58,776 bases of DNA from Acidobacteriota bacterium (GCA_024641665.1 JAHECP010000016.1:1-58776), one strand, 5' to 3'. Positions 41,932-51,359 are shown, counted from the first letter of the stretch. Notes: generated from the sequence alone by a model not told the origin. Numbers and translations: made by a program.

Positions 41932-44673
41932 GTGCCCGACTTCAAACGGCTCGTCCGCGAGCATCTTCCGCTCCCGCCGATGAAGCGCCGGCGGGAGGAG
42001 AAGATCATCGAGGAGCTGGCCGGCCAGCTCGCCGATCTCTATCGCGCCGCACGGGCGCGGGGCCTCGACGACGAGCAGGCCCTCGCCGACGCGCTCGGGC
42101 AGATCCCGGACTGGGAGGCGTTCGCGTCGGACATCGCGAGCGCCCAGCGGCCGAACCTGCACGGCCCCGGCCACGGCGTGGCCGACGACCTCGACGTCGC
42201 GCTCCGCCGCCGCGGCGGCGCGTGGAGGATCGTCGCCGACCTCGGGCAGGACGCGCGCTACGCGGTCAGGACGCTCGGACGTCGTCCCCTGTTCCTGTTC
42301 GCCGTCGTCGTCACGATGGCGCTCGGCATCGGCGCGAACGCGGCGGTGTTCGGCGTCTTCCAGGCGACGCTCGGCGTGCCGTACCGGTTCGCGAACGCTG
42401 ATGAGCTGGTCGTCTTCCGGACCACGAACGACCGAGGCGAGGGCAGGACAATCAGCGCGCCGGACGCGGCCGACATCGGAACGCAGGCCGCGTCGTTCGC
42501 CGACGTGGCGCTCTACGCGATCGCGACCCGGCACCTGACCGGACGAGGGGAGGCGGAGCGCGTCACCGCCGTCCAGGCCACGGCCAACCTGCTGCCGCTC
42601 CTCGGCCTGGACGCGACGGCAGGGCGGCTGCACCGCCGCGACGAAGACGCGCGCGGCGCCGACCGCGTCGTGCTTCTCGGCGAGCGGCTCTGGCGCCGCC
42701 GCTTCGACGGCAGCCTCGACGTGCTCGGCCAGACGATCGCGGTGAACGGCCAGCCGCACACCGTCATCGGCATCCTGCCGCCGGAGGTGGACTTTCTGAA
42801 TCCTTTCGTCGACCGCGTCGATCTGTGGCTTCCGCTGTCGGTCGAGCTCGACGTGGCCGCGCGCGGACGGCGCGCCCACTTCGCCGTCGCCCGCCTGAAG
42901 CCCGGCGTGACGATCGCACAGGCCCAGACGGAGGTCGAGGAGATCGCCGCCCGGCTCGCCGAGGCGTATCCCGACAGCAACACCGGCATTGGCGTACGGC
43001 TCCAAAGCCTGCCCGAGTCGGTCATGTCGTTGGATGATCGGCTGCTGGGCCTGATGCTGCTCGTCGCGGTCGGTGCGGTCCTGCTGATTGCCTGCGTGAA
43101 CCTGGCCAACATGCTCCTCGCGACGGCCACCGCGCGCGTCCGGGAGTTCGCCGTCCGGACGGCGCTCGGCGCCGGCCGCGGCCGGATCGTGCGGCAGCTC
43201 ATGGCCGAGAGCCTGCTGTTGGCGCTCGCCGGCGGCCTCGCCGGCCTGCTGGCGGCCGCGTGGGCGGTCAACCTGTTCGTCGTGGCGTACGAAGCCGACT
43301 TTCCGCTGGCGGCGGGTGCGTCGCCATACGCCCTCGTGTTCAACGCCCCGGTGTTCCTGTACGCGGTGGCCCTGTCGCTGGCGACCGCCGTCGCGTTCGG
43401 TCTCGCGCCGGCGCTGGGCGTGTCCAGGGTTCCGGTCTCCACGTCGCTCAAGGAGGGCGAGTCGGCGGCGTCCGCCGGCCTGCTCGGCGGCCGCTTCCGC
43501 AACGGCCTCGTCGTGGGCCAGCTGGCCATCAGCCTACCGCTCGTCATCTGCTGCGGTCTGACCTTGAGGCACGTCTCGACCCTGAGGCAGATCGACGTCG
43601 GGTTCGACCGCGAGCACCTGGTCGCGATGAGCATCGAGCTTCCCAGCCAACGCTACGAGGAGCCGGCCGAACGGGCGGCGTTCTTCGACAGGGCCGTCGC
43701 CGCGGTCGATGCGCTGCCGGGCATCGCGGCGGCCGGCGCGAGCACGTCCTTCCCGCTCGGCAACGACGGGCTCATGAGCTACATCAGGATCGCCATCGAC
43801 GGCGTGACCTTCGACCACGACCGAGGCGAGGACTACACCGGCTTCCAGGCGGTGACCCCGGACTACTTCCGGGCGCTGGGCCTTCCGGTCATCGCCGGAC
43901 GGGCATTCACGGAGGCGGACCGCGCCGGGGCGGAGCCGGTGGCTATCGTGAGCGCGCGGCTCGCGGAGCGCTACTGGCCGGATCGCGCCATCGGGTCGAG
44001 CCTGGTCCTCGAGCCCGACTCGGAAAAGGAGCGCCGGGCGCGGATCGTCGGCGTCGTGGGAGAAGCCGGGCGCTCGATCATGGGCGACCCGCCGCCGCCC
44101 GTGCTGTACCTGCCGCACCAGCAGCAGCCCTCGGCGCGCATGATCGTCGTGGCGAGGGCGGCCGGCGATCGCGCCGCCGTCATCCCCTTGCTGCGCCCCG
44201 CCGTTCGCGCGCTGGACGCCGATGTTCCTGTCTATGACGTCCGAACCATGGACGACATCCTCCGGCAGTGGCTGCGGGACGATCGGATGCTCGCAGGGTT
44301 CCTGGCTGGCCTCGCCGCGCTCGCCCTCGGCCTCGCGAGCGTGGGACTGTTCGGCATGATGGCCTTCGTGGTCGCTCTCCGGACGCGCGAGATCGGCATC
44401 CGCATCGCCCTTGGCGCCGCGAAGGCGGACGTGCTCGGCCTGGTGATGCGACGCTGCCTGCGCCTGGCGGTCGCTGGCGTGCTCGGGGGGCTGCTGCTGT
44501 CGGCGCCGATCGGCTACGCGCTGGCCTCACAGCTCTACGGCGTGAGCGGGGCCGATCCGCTGTCGTACCTGGGCGTCACGGCCCTCCTGCTGGCCATTGC
44601 GTTGACCGCCGGGTATCTCCCGGCGCGACGGGCCTTGCGCGTCGATCCCATGGTTGCGCTGCGTCACGAGTAG
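41932..44673 (+). CDS. ADOP-type MacB/FtsX permease 1
   Basis: A protein of 913 residues from GTG 41932 (GGAGG 5 bases upstream). The N-terminal ~85 residues form a cytoplasmic helical domain (MKRRREEKIIEELAGQLADLYRAARARGLDDEQ). Then come MacB_PCD and FtsX modules repeated twice: LGIGANAAVFGVF starts the first periplasmic core domain, LVAVGAVLLIACVNLANMLLATATARVREF the first FtsX module, and a second set ends at DRTREIGIRIALGAAKADVLGL. It has eight membrane spans in total and no ATPase domain. Acidobacteria have many such orphan permeases; they are presumed to work with a separate MacB-type ATPase in export or envelope stress. The coupling to PadR suggests induction by a small molecule. Confidence 0.92.
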   Translation: MPDFKRLVREHLPLPPMKRRREEKIIEELAGQLADLYRAARARGLDDEQALADALGQIPDWEAFASDIASAQRPNLHGPGHGVADDLDVALRRRGGAWRIVADLGQDARYAVRTLGRRPLFLFAVVVTMALGIGANAAVFGVFQATLGVPYRFANADELVVFRTTNDRGEGRTISAPDAADIGTQAASFADVALYAIATRHLTGRGEAERVTAVQATANLLPLLGLDATAGRLHRRDEDARGADRVVLLGERLWRRRFDGSLDVLGQTIAVNGQPHTVIGILPPEVDFLNPFVDRVDLWLPLSVELDVAARGRRAHFAVARLKPGVTIAQAQTEVEEIAARLAEAYPDSNTGIGVRLQSLPESVMSLDDRLLGLMLLVAVGAVLLIACVNLANMLLATATARVREFAVRTALGAGRGRIVRQLMAESLLLALAGGLAGLLAAAWAVNLFVVAYEADFPLAAGASPYALVFNAPVFLYAVALSLATAVAFGLAPALGVSRVPVSTSLKEGESAASAGLLGGRFRNGLVVGQLAISLPLVICCGLTLRHVSTLRQIDVGFDREHLVAMSIELPSQRYEEPAERAAFFDRAVAAVDALPGIAAAGASTSFPLGNDGLMSYIRIAIDGVTFDHDRGEDYTGFQAVTPDYFRALGLPVIAGRAFTEADRAGAEPVAIVSARLAERYWPDRAIGSSLVLEPDSEKERRARIVGVVGEAGRSIMGDPPPPVLYLPHQQQPSARMIVVARAAGDRAAVIPLLRPAVRALDADVPVYDVRTMDDILRQWLRDDRMLAGFLAGLAALALGLASVGLFGMMAFVVALRTREIGIRIALGAAKADVLGLVMRRCLRLAVAGVLGGLLLSAPIGYALASQLYGVSGADPLSYLGVTALLLAIALTAGYLPARRALRVDPMVALRHE

Positions 44674-44720
44674 GCGGATCGCGCACCGGCGCGTTCCCGC
44701 CGGCGGCAAACCATTTTCAG

Positions 44721-44741
44721 ATATTCTTCGTCGAAGAATAT
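44721..44741. promoter_or_regulatory. TTCGTCGAA operator upstream of ADOP permease 2
   Basis: A perfect 21-bp palindrome with arms ATATTCTTCG / CGAAGAATAT and a central T. It lies 44 bases before the permease 2 start and shares the TTCGTCGAA core with the site at 41579 next to the PadR gene. No clear -35/-10 pair accompanies it, so a promoter may overlap the palindrome. Confidence 0.6.
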
Positions 44742-44784
44742 ATGCGGCGGCGACCCGTCGGCCTCGTCCTCGAGGGGCGGTGAG

Positions 44785-47508
44785 ATGCCCGACTTCAAGC
44801 GGTTCGTGCGCGAGAACCTCCCGCTCCCGCCGATGAAGCGCCGGCGGGAGGAGAAGATCATCGAGGAGCTGGCCCTCCAGCTCGCCGATCTCTACCGCGC
44901 CGCGCGGGCGCGCGGCCTCGACGACCAGCAGGCCCTCGCCGACGCGCTCGGCCAGATTCCGGACTGGGAGACATTCGCGTCTGACATCGCCAGCGCACAG
45001 AGGCCGAACCTGCACGGCGCCGGCCACCGGGCGGCCGACGACGTCGATGCTGCGCTCCGCCGCCGCGGCGGCGCCCGGCGCGTCATCGCCGACCTCGGGC
45101 AGGACGCGCGCTACGCGCTCAGGACGCTCGGTCGTCGCCCCGTGTTCCTGTTCGCCACGGTCTTCACGCTGGCGCTCGGCATCGGCGCGAACACGGCGAT
45201 CTTCAGCGTCATGCACGCGGTGCTGCTGCGGCCGCTCCCCTACGCGGCGCCCGACCGCCTGGTGACCGTCTGGACGCCCTGGGAGACCGAGCCCAGCTTC
45301 AACCCGCTGTCCGCCCCCGACTACCGCGACTTCCGTGACCAGGCCGCCGTCTTCGAGGCGTGGGGCGCGTACACGCGCGAAACGATGAACCTCGCCGGCC
45401 GCGACGATGTCGTGCGCGTGGCGGGCATCGCCTGCACGCCAGGCACGCTCGAGGCGCTCGGCGTCGCGCCGGCGCTCGGCCGACTCTTCACCACCGCAGA
45501 GGCGGAGGATCCCGCGAGCCGGGTGGTCGTCGTCTCCGACCGGTTGTGGAGGAACCGGTTCGGCGCGGACCCGGCGCTCGTCGGACGGGAGATCGTCATC
45601 GACAAGGAAAGCCGGACGGTCGTCGGCATCATGCCAGCCGCGTTCCGCTTCCCGAGCTACGGCACGCTCAGCCGCGCGGATTTGCTGCTGCCGCTCGCCG
45701 TCGAGTCCGGGACGCCGGACCGGGGTGCGTACTATCTGTTCACCATCGGCCGGCTTCGCGAAGGCCTTGCGCTGGCGTCTGCGGAGGCCGAGCTGGGGGG
45801 CGTCGCGGCGCGACTCGCGCGGCTGTACCCCCACAGCAACGCGCAGCGGACCGTGCGGATCGTCCCGCTGCGCACCCTGGTGCTGCAGGACGCGGGTGAG
45901 CAGTTGTGGCCGCTGATGGGCGCCACGGCCGTCATCCTCCTGCTGGCCTGCCTGAACGTGGCGGCGCTCCTGCTGGCGCGCGGCGCCGGACGAAGTACCG
46001 AGTCGGCGGTCCGCGCCGCGCTGGGCGCGGGCCGGGCGCGGCTCGTCCGCCAGATGCTCACCGAGAGCGGCGTGATCGCCCTCTTCGGGGGCGGCGCAGG
46101 GCTGCTGCTGGCCTGGTGGGGGCTCGCCGCGCTCGAGGGCACGATGCCCTCCAGCCTGCCGCGTCTCGATGATCTGCGGCTCGACGGGACCGTGCTCGCG
46201 TTCACGCTCGCGGCGACGGTCCTGACGGGCCTCGTCTTCGGCCTCATCCCCGCGCATGCCGCGTCGCGGGTGGACGTCGCACCCACGCTTCGCGCCGGCG
46301 CGCCGACCGGCACGCCCGGCCGTCGTCAGTCCCGGACGCTCAGCCTCGTCATGGTGACGCAGTTCGCGCTCACCTTCGTGCTGGCCAACGGGGCGTTCCT
46401 CATGCTGCGCAGCCTGTGGAACGCGACGGCCATCCAGGAGCTCGGCGACCCGTCGCACGTGCTCATCGGGGGCTACACGCCCGACACGCCGAAGAGGGAT
46501 TGGCTCCAGGAGCGCGACGGGTTCGTCGAGGATCTCCTCGAGCGACTCGCGGCCGTGCCCGGCGTCGAGGCGGCCGGGGCCACGTCCCGGCTCCCGCTGA
46601 TGGGCGCGGGCTGGTCCGGTGGCGTGCTGGTCGAGGGCGAAACCTACGATCCCGACACCCGTCGCCAGACGACCTACTACACGTGTGTGACCCCAGGCTG
46701 GTTCGACGCGATGGGCGTGAGACTCCTGCAGGGTCGGTTCCTGCGACCGGAGGACCTCTCGGAGGGACAGTTGCGCATCGTCGTGAACCGGACGTTCGGC
46801 GACGCGTCCTGGCCGGGCGAGAACCCGATCGGCAAGCGGGTCCGGTCGAACAGCGAGACGCCGTGGTTCGACGCCGTGGTCGTCGGTGTCGTCGAGGACG
46901 TGCGGCAGAACGGGCTGGAAGGTCGGATCGTGCGGGAGATCTACTTCCCGTTCTTCCCGAGCTTCGCCAGCGAGCGCTGGGTCACGCTGCGCACGGCGGG
47001 GGATCCGCTGGGGCTCGTGCCGGCCCTTCGCCGCGAGCTGGCCGCGCTCGATCCGAACCTGGCGCTGTCGCGCGTGATGACGGGCGCGGATCTGTACGAC
47101 CTGGCCGCCAGGGGCCGCCGCTTCAGCACCTTGCTCGTCGGCCTGTACGCGGTCGTGGCGCTCTTGCTCATCATGGCCGGCGTCTGGGGCGTCATGGCGT
47201 TCCACGTCGCCGAGCGCGCGCACGAGATGGGCATCCGCGTCGCGCTCGGCGCGGATCGCTGGCGCGTGTTCGGGATCGTGATGGCCCGCGGCCTCCGCCT
47301 GGTGCTGGCCGGCGTCGCGATGGGCCTCGCCGGCGCGGCGGTCGCGGCGAAGGCGGTCGGCAGCCAGCTCTTCGGCGTCGGTCCGCTGGACCCTCTGTCG
47401 CTGGGCGCGGTCGGCGCGTTCCTGCTGCTCGTGGCCTTCGCGGCCACGCTCGCGCCGGCGCTCCGCGCGGTTCGCGTGGATCCGGTGACGGCGATGCGAG
47501 CAGAGTAA
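44785..47508 (+). CDS. ADOP-type MacB/FtsX permease 2
   Basis: A protein of 907 residues from ATG 44785. The first ~87 residues are nearly identical to permease 1 (MKRRREEKIIEELALQLADLYRAARARGLDD and QALADALGQIPDWE), while the rest is only moderately similar, so the N-terminal domain was duplicated or is under conversion. Two MacB_PCD/FtsX units: LGIGANTAIFSVMHAVL and MGATAVILLLACLNVAALLLARGAGR in the first, RLVGLYAVVALLLIMAGVWGVMAFHVAERA in the second. Eight spans, no ATPase. It shares the putative PadR operator with permease 1 and likely responds to the same signal. Confidence 0.92.
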   Translation: MPDFKRFVRENLPLPPMKRRREEKIIEELALQLADLYRAARARGLDDQQALADALGQIPDWETFASDIASAQRPNLHGAGHRAADDVDAALRRRGGARRVIADLGQDARYALRTLGRRPVFLFATVFTLALGIGANTAIFSVMHAVLLRPLPYAAPDRLVTVWTPWETEPSFNPLSAPDYRDFRDQAAVFEAWGAYTRETMNLAGRDDVVRVAGIACTPGTLEALGVAPALGRLFTTAEAEDPASRVVVVSDRLWRNRFGADPALVGREIVIDKESRTVVGIMPAAFRFPSYGTLSRADLLLPLAVESGTPDRGAYYLFTIGRLREGLALASAEAELGGVAARLARLYPHSNAQRTVRIVPLRTLVLQDAGEQLWPLMGATAVILLLACLNVAALLLARGAGRSTESAVRAALGAGRARLVRQMLTESGVIALFGGGAGLLLAWWGLAALEGTMPSSLPRLDDLRLDGTVLAFTLAATVLTGLVFGLIPAHAASRVDVAPTLRAGAPTGTPGRRQSRTLSLVMVTQFALTFVLANGAFLMLRSLWNATAIQELGDPSHVLIGGYTPDTPKRDWLQERDGFVEDLLERLAAVPGVEAAGATSRLPLMGAGWSGGVLVEGETYDPDTRRQTTYYTCVTPGWFDAMGVRLLQGRFLRPEDLSEGQLRIVVNRTFGDASWPGENPIGKRVRSNSETPWFDAVVVGVVEDVRQNGLEGRIVREIYFPFFPSFASERWVTLRTAGDPLGLVPALRRELAALDPNLALSRVMTGADLYDLAARGRRFSTLLVGLYAVVALLLIMAGVWGVMAFHVAERAHEMGIRVALGADRWRVFGIVMARGLRLVLAGVAMGLAGAAVAAKAVGSQLFGVGPLDPLSLGAVGAFLLLVAFAATLAPALRAVRVDPVTAMRAE

Positions 47509-47651
47509 CGCCGTCGGCGCCGACCCCATGCACGCCATGCGGGTCGAGTCGGGCCGCCCCCTGGGCCGCCCCGACCAGCTCACGTTCAACGACGCTCACA
47601 ACATGCTGATAACAAGACGGATATTGGTATGGGGCTGACCGAGAATGACAT

Positions 47652-47685
47652 AAATATTGCAAAATGTTGCGATATTTGTGATACT
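47652..47685 (+). promoter_or_regulatory. Promoter and operator of the XRE/NTase pair
   Basis: TTGCAA (47657-47662), 17 bases and GATACT (47680-47685) form a likely promoter. Overlapping it is the inverted repeat AAATATTGCAA / TTGCGATATTT (47652-47662 and 47667-47677), 10 of 11 matching arms. It is AT-rich against the GC-rich background and fits autorepression by the XRE protein. Confidence 0.6.
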
Positions 47686-47702
47686 TGCGTGGAGGACGAC
47701 CC

Positions 47703-48401
47703 ATGACGGGAGTGCACTTGCGTGAGGCACGGAAGGCGCGTGGCTGGACACAGGTCCAGACGGCCCGCCATCTCGGGGTGTCGCAGCCGTACCTGTCCCA
47801 GCTCGAAACCGGCCATCGGCAGGTGCCCGCACGGCGGCTGCGCGCGTTCATGAGGAAGCTGCCCTATCGGGACCTGCTGCCCCCGACCGTGCTGCCGGTC
47901 GCGGCAGATGTGCCCGCGTCGGAGCTGGTCGGACAGCTTGGCGCGCTGGGATACCCGCGATTCGCGCACCTAAGGGCGAACGACCCCGCCAACCCGGCCG
48001 CCGTGCTGCTGTCGGGACTGACCCAGGCCAGCCTCGAAGCCCGCGTTGCCGAGGCGCTGCCGTGGCTGGTGCTGACGTTTCCGGAGCTCGACTGGGACTT
48101 CGTGCTGACCCGCGCGAGGCTGGGCAACCTCCAGAATCGCGTCGGGTTCGTCGTCTCGCTGGCGCGCGCGCGCGCCGAAGGCGAAGACCACCAACGGACG
48201 GCAGACGCGCTGCGACGGGTCGAAGACCGGTTGGAGGAGTCCAGACTCGCAAGAGAGGATGCGTTCGGCCAGACGGCGCTCACGCCGTCGGAGCGGCGCT
48301 GGCTTCGGGACGCGCGCGCCCCCCAGGCCGCGCACTGGAACCTGCTGACTTACCTGTCGCCCGATCAGCTGCGGTATGACGAACTCCCCGCAGTTCCCTG
48401 A
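47703..48401 (+). CDS. XRE-family regulator, probable antitoxin
   Basis: A protein of 232 residues from ATG 47703, with GGAGGA 7 bases upstream. The N-terminal Cro/C1 HTH is clear: LREARKARGWTQVQTARHLGVSQPYLSQLETGHRQVP. The remaining 170 residues form a helical domain with no recognised name. Its stop overlaps the start of the nucleotidyltransferase gene by 26 bases, so the two are translationally coupled. By family, HTH + DUF6036-type pairs look like type II or type IV-like (AbiE-type) toxin-antitoxin modules. It probably represses its own promoter through the inverted repeat at 47652-47677. Confidence 0.8.
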   Translation: MTGVHLREARKARGWTQVQTARHLGVSQPYLSQLETGHRQVPARRLRAFMRKLPYRDLLPPTVLPVAADVPASELVGQLGALGYPRFAHLRANDPANPAAVLLSGLTQASLEARVAEALPWLVLTFPELDWDFVLTRARLGNLQNRVGFVVSLARARAEGEDHQRTADALRRVEDRLEESRLAREDAFGQTALTPSERRWLRDARAPQAAHWNLLTYLSPDQLRYDELPAVP

Positions 48402-48930
48402 GCCCTGGATGGCATTCCTCCGGGACGTGGACCGCGCCCTGACGACGCCGGTCGTCCTGCACTGCCTTGGCGGCTTCGCGCTGGTGTGCTGCTACGGCCT
48501 GCCCCGCGCGACGAACGACATCGACTACATCGCGACCGAGGTGGCGGGAGACGACGAGCTGATCGCGCTGGCCGGGCGGGGATCCGAATTGTCCCAGCGA
48601 CACCAGGTCTTCTTCCAGCGCGTCGGAATCGCGTTGTTCCCGGAAGGCTACGCGCGCCGGCTCGTGACGGTGGATGCCCCAACCCTGATGCGCCTCCGGT
48701 TGAAGGTGCTCGAGGCGCACGACATCGTGCTCAGCAAGCTCGACCGATTCTCCGGGGCCGACAGTGACGACATCAAATTCCTCGCGACCACGGTGCCGCT
48801 CGACCTCGACGTCCTGAAGACACGCTACGACGAGGAGCTGCGGCCGTACGCCGCCGTGGGCCCCGAACGGCTCGACCTCACCTTCGAGCTCTGTCTCGCG
48901 ATGATCCGCGAGGTGCAAAGGGCCGGCTGA
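48376..48930 (+). CDS. DUF6036-like nucleotidyltransferase, probable toxin
   Basis: A protein of 184 residues from ATG 48376. Nucleotidyltransferase marks: VVLHCLGGFALVCCYGLPRATNDIDYIATEV, giving the GG and DID acidic pair of the Pol-beta superfamily, followed by LRLKVLEAHDIVLSKLDRFSGADSDDIKFLA, typical of the AbiEii/DUF6036 group. The family includes toxins that transfer nucleotides to tRNA or block translation; no target is known for this member. The gene overlaps its HTH partner. The following 78 bases hold reiterated GTGAGCCGCGAGCC words and no gene. Confidence 0.75.
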   Translation: MTNSPQFPEPWMAFLRDVDRALTTPVVLHCLGGFALVCCYGLPRATNDIDYIATEVAGDDELIALAGRGSELSQRHQVFFQRVGIALFPEGYARRLVTVDAPTLMRLRLKVLEAHDIVLSKLDRFSGADSDDIKFLATTVPLDLDVLKTRYDEELRPYAAVGPERLDLTFELCLAMIREVQRAG

Positions 48931-49008
48931 AGCCGGCCCCCGCGGGAGCCGTGAGCCGCAAGCCCCGATCCGTGGGTCGTGAGCCGCGAGCCGTGAGCCA
49001 GATCGCAC

Positions 49009-50598
49009 CTACGTCGGGAGCGCCCGCGCGATCTCCTCCGCCGACCGGAGCGTGAGCGCCACGAAGGTCAGCGTGCCGTTGGTGCAGCCGCCGGTCGGCG
49101 TGGTCGGCGCGCCCACCACGAACAGGTTCTCGTGATCGTGCGTGCGGCCGTGGCTGTCGCACACGCTCGTCGCGGGATCCGTGCCCATGCGGCAGCCGCC
49201 CCCCGGATGATCCAGGTAGTCCCCCTCCCCGGTGCTCACGATCCGCCCACCGCCGGCCTTCGCCATCCGCCCGAACACGCCGGCCACGTGCGCGCGCGTG
49301 GCCGCCATGCGCCCCTCGGTCGCCGCGTCCAGGCGATGCTCGATGCGCGGCATGGGGTCGCCGTAGCGGTTCTTCTTCGCGGGATCGAGCGTCAGCCGGC
49401 TGTCGATCGACGGGTGCACGTCCACGTAGGCGCGCAGCCGCACGGCGCTCCCCTTCGTGCGTGATCGCCAGTCCTCGAGCAGCTCGTCGCCGACGAGCAG
49501 CCTGCCGCCGTCGTCCCGCAGGCGCGGCGTCCGGCCGGCGCTCGACTCCCAGACGCGCAGGTCGTGGCGCACGAACGGCTGGCCCGTCGCGCACCGGAAG
49601 TACTCGCGCGAGATCAGGCTGTGTGTCATGTTCTGGCCCGGATACGTCTGCTCGGCGACCTCGGCCGTCGCCGAGATGAACCGGTGCCCGTTCATGTAGC
49701 GGCCGACGAGCCCCGAGCCGTTCGCGAGGCCGTTCGGGAACCGCGGCGACGAGGACAACAGGAGCAGGTGCGAGCTCCAGCAGTAGCCCGACGCCACGAC
49801 GAAGTGCCGCGCGCGGTACTGCACGGGCTCGTCGGGCCGGTCCTGGTGCCGCGCCTCGGCCGCCGCGACCGTCGTCTTCCCGTCGTCGACGACGAGCCGG
49901 CGGACGAGCGTGCGGTCGTGCAGCGCGATCCGCTTCGGGGCCATGAGCTGCCGGAAGGTGAAGTCCGGCGAGTAGCGCGCGCCCGACGGGCAGACGTCGC
50001 CGCAGGTGTCGAAGACGCAACAGCCGCCGCGGCCGTCGGCCGGCTTCAGGTTGCGCGCCATCGGCAGCGGGTTGAACCGGTAGCCGCTTTGCCCGGCCCA
50101 GCCCTTGAGGACCTCGAGGTTGTAGGAGAGCGGCATCGGCGGCTGCGGGTACGGCGTCGAACGCTCGTCGCCCGGGTACGGGCTGGGCTCGCCGCACACG
50201 TTCAGCCGGCGCTCGGCCTCGCCGTACGCGCGCTCGAGCTCGGCCCACTCGAGCGGCCAGTCGTCGGCGAGCCCGTAGAGGGACTTCAGCCGCAGGTCCT
50301 CCCTCGAAAACCGGTTGCATGCGCCACCCCAGTGCAGCGCCAGCCCGCCGACGGCCATCGTCATCGAGATGATGCCCTCGGCCTGCTGGTCCTCGATGTA
50401 GTCGCCCGGCCACGGGTGCTCGCCGTACTCGAGCGTCCGCAGGCGGTAGCGCCCGCGGTTCTCCCTGTCGAAGATGGACCGCCCCGCCTCGACGACGATG
50501 ATGCGTGCGGAGGGCCGGAGCTCGGCGAGCTTCTGGGCGAGCATCGCCGAGGTGATGCCGCCGCCGACGATGCAGACGTCGCATTCGTGCACGGTCAT
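49009..50598 (-). CDS. GMC-type FAD-dependent oxidoreductase
   Basis: A protein of 529 residues from ATG 50598 (GGAGG 6 bases upstream). The FAD-binding motif VCIVGGGITSAMLAQKLAE lies at the N-terminus, and TMAVGGLALHWGGACNRFS is the GMC signature region. A Cys cluster (GGCCVFDTCGDVCPSGARYSPD) sits mid-protein, as in bacterial gluconate/sorbitol-type dehydrogenase large subunits. The C-terminal HPGGGCRMGTDPATSVCDS carries the active-site His, and NLFVVGAPTTPTGGCTNGTL completes the FAD site. With the 4-base-overlapping small-subunit gene it forms a membrane-linked sugar or alcohol dehydrogenase; a cytochrome c subunit is not adjacent. The substrate is unknown. Confidence 0.92.
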   Translation of the reverse strand: MTVHECDVCIVGGGITSAMLAQKLAELRPSARIIVVEAGRSIFDRENRGRYRLRTLEYGEHPWPGDYIEDQQAEGIISMTMAVGGLALHWGGACNRFSREDLRLKSLYGLADDWPLEWAELERAYGEAERRLNVCGEPSPYPGDERSTPYPQPPMPLSYNLEVLKGWAGQSGYRFNPLPMARNLKPADGRGGCCVFDTCGDVCPSGARYSPDFTFRQLMAPKRIALHDRTLVRRLVVDDGKTTVAAAEARHQDRPDEPVQYRARHFVVASGYCWSSHLLLLSSSPRFPNGLANGSGLVGRYMNGHRFISATAEVAEQTYPGQNMTHSLISREYFRCATGQPFVRHDLRVWESSAGRTPRLRDDGGRLLVGDELLEDWRSRTKGSAVRLRAYVDVHPSIDSRLTLDPAKKNRYGDPMPRIEHRLDAATEGRMAATRAHVAGVFGRMAKAGGGRIVSTGEGDYLDHPGGGCRMGTDPATSVCDSHGRTHDHENLFVVGAPTTPTGGCTNGTLTFVALTLRSAEEIARALPT

Positions 50599-51182
50599 CG
50601 GCGGCCTCCGTCGGCCTGGAACGGCGCGGGCCGCTTCGTCGTGACCGCGATCAGGCGGCACGTCTGGCGCCCGATGTGCGCCTGGTAGCAGACGTCCGCC
50701 GCCTGGCTGCTGTTGAAGTAGTGCCCCATGAGATCGGCGACGACGTGCTGCCCGTTGGGGCGCCGCGGCAGCGCGCCGACGCCGGCCGCGGTGAGCGCCG
50801 CGTCCAGCAACGCGCGCCGCGTGTCGAGGTCGAGGGTCGCGAAGCGGCCGCCCTTCGCCCGCGCCGCGCGGTCGAGCGCCGCGAGCTGGGCGACGTAGCC
50901 CGGGACGGGCGACGCGGGCGTGAAGCGCAGGCACGGGTGGCCGTAGCCGTGCTCGAGCGCCATGCCCTCGCGGTAGCCGCGCGTCCACGCCAGGAACCGG
51001 TCCACCGCCTCGGCGACGCCGGCCGGCCCGAGCGACGCCGGTAGCACCGTGGCGGCCACCTCGCGCAGCGTGGCGACCGCGTCGGGCGGCAGCTCGCCGC
51101 GCTGCGCGAACACGCGAAGACGGGTGAAGGGCAGCGCCGCGGCCGCCGACGCCATCCACCGAAGCGCAGTGCGTCGCTCCAT
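50595..51182 (-). CDS. Gluconate 2-dehydrogenase subunit 3 family protein
   Basis: A protein of 195 residues from ATG 51182, with an export signal (MERRTALRWMASAAAALPFTRLRVFA) that contains ERRTALRW, like a twin-arginine leader. The family pattern is visible in LREVAATVLPASLGPAGVAEAVDRFLAW and DLDTRRALLDAALTAAG, and FNSSQAADVCYQAHIGRQTCR near the end. This small subunit guides and exports the FAD subunit encoded immediately downstream (4-base overlap). No cytochrome gene follows. Confidence 0.85.
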   Translation of the reverse strand: MERRTALRWMASAAAALPFTRLRVFAQRGELPPDAVATLREVAATVLPASLGPAGVAEAVDRFLAWTRGYREGMALEHGYGHPCLRFTPASPVPGYVAQLAALDRAARAKGGRFATLDLDTRRALLDAALTAAGVGALPRRPNGQHVVADLMGHYFNSSQAADVCYQAHIGRQTCRLIAVTTKRPAPFQADGGRR

Positions 51183-51359
51183 CGCATCCTCCAGGCGCGG
51201 ACCGGTGGCCCGGCCCGCGCGCCATGTGGTCGGGTGTGGCGCCTACTATACCGCGCCACCTGCCAAGGTTCCCTAGAGAATCGATAGAAAACGCACACCT
51301 GCGGCCGGTGCCTCCGCCGCCCAATCGGCCTCGATGTGTAATTTTCTCGGCGGAAACCG

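Noticed and set aside
48931-49008. Structured RNA in the GTGAGCCGCGAGCC-rich gap
   Set aside because: Only reiterated short words; no stable fold or family signature could be seen.
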